Shown: positions 62,646-64,000 of the stretch, piece by piece
How positions within the stretch are numbered: position 1 is the first letter of the stretch
How the letters are laid out: every line of letters starts with the position of its first letter
Assembly: GCF_900103125.1 (NCBI RefSeq)
Contig: NZ_FNJV01000011.1
Coordinates: 170,999-234,998, forward strand
Direction: 5' to 3'
DNA length: 64,000 nucleotides
DNA from: Mucilaginibacter sp. OK268
GTDB taxonomy: Bacteria; Bacteroidota; Bacteroidia; Sphingobacteriales; Sphingobacteriaceae
Made by a program: the position numbers and the translations under genes
Notes under the pieces: model-generated
Seen by the model: the letters and a program-made list of their open reading frames with translations, nothing else
The model's database searches: none
What the model was told of the DNA's origin: nothing

Positions 62646-63521
62646 ATGAAATCTACCTACGCCTGTTTTACGATCCTAATGTTTGCCCTGGTTTTTACCA
62701 CATGTAAGAAGGACAAGCCGGTTAAAACGCCCGATCCCCCTGTTACACCTGTGACTCCTGTTACCCCAAAAGTCTTCAACCTGAAAAAGGTTTACCAAAC
62801 CAACCTTGCCGAGGGGTACAAAAGCGATTCGATATTTTACACTTATGATGCCCAAAACAAACTCACTCACATTAGCCATACCGCTTACCAGTTCCCAGCC
62901 CAAACAAACGTTGATTTCACTTATAATGGCAATCATATCATTGCTGAAGTGTTTGACGACGGCCAAAATTACCAGTATACCGAAAACTATCATTACAACG
63001 CGCAGGGGCAGGTAACTTACATTGACCATATCAACAAATACGCCTACTTGCCCGTTGGCACCAAAGTACCCAATACCGAAATTGAGCATACGGATACCTT
63101 TACCTATGACGTCAACGGCAGAATCACCCTTATAGACAAGTATTACCTACCGCCCATAAATACCCATTATAAAACCACATATGAGTATGATGCGCAGGGA
63201 TTACCGGCAAAATCAGTTATTTCCAGCAGTCAGGATACTTCAAACTACACCTACGTATTGTTCACAAAATTTACAGATAAGATTGATTTCAACGCCCAGG
63301 CGCTTTCTTATTTTCTCGACTTTAATATGCACCCCCTCGTGCTGGCACAATTGGGCAGGCTGCCCATATCAATGCGGCTGTATTATAGCAACGATAGCGT
63401 TTACCACGCGGGCTGGGAGTATGTTTTTACTGTCACCGAAACCAGGGTCGGCCATGTTCATTTAACAACCGTACCTACACCTAATCGGCCTTTCATTTTT
63501 GATTATGAACTGAGTTACTAA
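62646..63521 (+). CDS. Putative lipoprotein with YD/RHS-like repeats
   Basis: A 291-residue protein with a lipoprotein signal; the lipobox is VFTTC (Cys20), followed by KKDKPVK and a Pro/Thr/Val linker made of PVTP units. The mature part repeats the pattern F/Y-T-Y-D/N-x-x-G-x-I/V-T-x-I (IFYTYDAQNKLTHIS, NYHYNAQGQVTYID, FTYDVNGRITLID, YEYDAQGLPAKS), as in YD-repeat or DUF4595-type surface proteins. Function unknown; exposure at the cell surface is likely. Confidence 0.78.
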   Translation: MKSTYACFTILMFALVFTTCKKDKPVKTPDPPVTPVTPVTPKVFNLKKVYQTNLAEGYKSDSIFYTYDAQNKLTHISHTAYQFPAQTNVDFTYNGNHIIAEVFDDGQNYQYTENYHYNAQGQVTYIDHINKYAYLPVGTKVPNTEIEHTDTFTYDVNGRITLIDKYYLPPINTHYKTTYEYDAQGLPAKSVISSSQDTSNYTYVLFTKFTDKIDFNAQALSYFLDFNMHPLVLAQLGRLPISMRLYYSNDSVYHAGWEYVFTVTETRVGHVHLTTVPTPNRPFIFDYELSY

Positions 63522-64000
63522 GCTTTTTAATTAATGATTTAGTGAATTATTGATTTTTCTCAAAAGGTAAGCTGGGGAAGAACGTATATTGTTTGAACCT
63601 TGATTTTTAGGATCACCAAGATTTCTTTTATTTTCCCTTTCCCCGTCAGCAGAACAGCTTCGGATGAAAGCGGGCAGAACAATGGTGGCCTGTGCGGCTG
63701 TAAGGGCATTAGCAAACCTTGCCGAAGCGTGAGAAATTGAGCGAACGAAGTGGAGGTAAGGTTTAGCAGCCCGTGGTTCTGGCTGCTTTGCAGGGTAATG
63801 GCCGGGAGCGCAAAGAAGCATTTCTGGTGACTTGATCTTTTGGTTACTTTTGTATCAAGACAAAAGTAACAGCCTTAGCGGCAATTGAGCGCTCTACGAC
63901 TAAATGAGGAGATTGCCACGCTACGCTCCTTTAGATTAGCATAATTATTATATTGGACTATTTGATTGAGCAAGAAGCAGGGTAAACTAAGCTTCGCTCC
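63522..64000. repeat. Composite repeat-rich tail of the window
   Basis: No gene is seen in this 479-bp end. It holds the AT-rich word gatttagtgaattattga (near 63530), a G+C-richer part with aatggtggcctgtgcggctg, the palindrome ttacttttgtatcaagacaa then aagtaac near 63843-63871, and a fragment of the TGTCATTGCGAGC family (gaggagattgccacgctacg, near 63905). It looks like several repeat families side by side. Confidence 0.55.

Overview
The window reads as chromosomal DNA of a Bacteroidota member of the Sphingobacteriaceae, most like Mucilaginibacter or Pedobacter. That placement is an inference. It rests on the style of the proteins (Bacteroidota-type ketol-acid reductoisomerase, many -Q signal-peptide cleavage sites, lipoboxes followed by acidic or lysine-rich tails), on atpD-atpC standing apart from the other ATP synthase genes, on an ECF sigma / anti-sigma-like / outer-membrane barrel trio, on a HemC-HemD fusion, and on the style of the intergenic inverted repeats. 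No rRNA, phage, CRISPR array, transposase or plasmid function is visible.

Positions 1-23266 hold one end of a large exopolysaccharide or O-antigen type locus, all on the + strand. It starts inside the 3' end of an acyltransferase and contains about fourteen glycosyltransferases, an MBOAT/SGNH O-acetylation pair, a WcaF-like acetyltransferase, a methyltransferase and a possible GT-C membrane protein. At its centre (16453-21026) are a Wzy-like membrane protein, a GT4 protein, and a glycosyltransferase fused to an exosortase domain. This set points to a polymer-making system coupled to an exosortase (the XrtY type, named from memory). No flippase, priming transferase or export genes are present, so the locus must continue upstream of position 1.

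Positions 23403-33000 are housekeeping and accessory genes: obgE, adk, tRNA-Arg(ACG), a peroxiredoxin, a secreted subclass B1 metallo-beta-lactamase, a TlpA-like thioredoxin, a Crp/Fnr regulator next to a GC-rich SDR gene, a probably 5'-truncated protein with a JAMM-like motif, a small secreted protein and a quinone oxidoreductase. Positions 33038-34880 are atpD-atpC with a strong terminator.

Positions 35658-48281 are a complete run of branched-chain amino acid genes: ilvD-ilvB-ilvN-ilvC-leuC-(monooxygenase)-leuD-leuB-(methyltransferase)-leuA-ilvA, closed by a terminator. Positions 48447-54039 hold a lipoprotein, an ABC ATPase, the sigma/anti-sigma-like/barrel trio and a secreted amidohydrolase. 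Positions 54153-62275 on the - strand form a haem biosynthesis cluster (hemCD fusion, hemB, hemL, a two-component system, a TPR-like protein, hemE, hemJ). A lipoprotein gene and a repeat-rich tail end the window.

The most unusual feature at the DNA level is the gaps. Most intergenic spaces, even inside operons, are filled by one of at least a dozen unrelated inverted-repeat families of about 70-130 bp. Several are present in two to eight copies here, some are nested inside one another, and one family supplies the last codons and stop codons of at least four glycosyltransferase genes.
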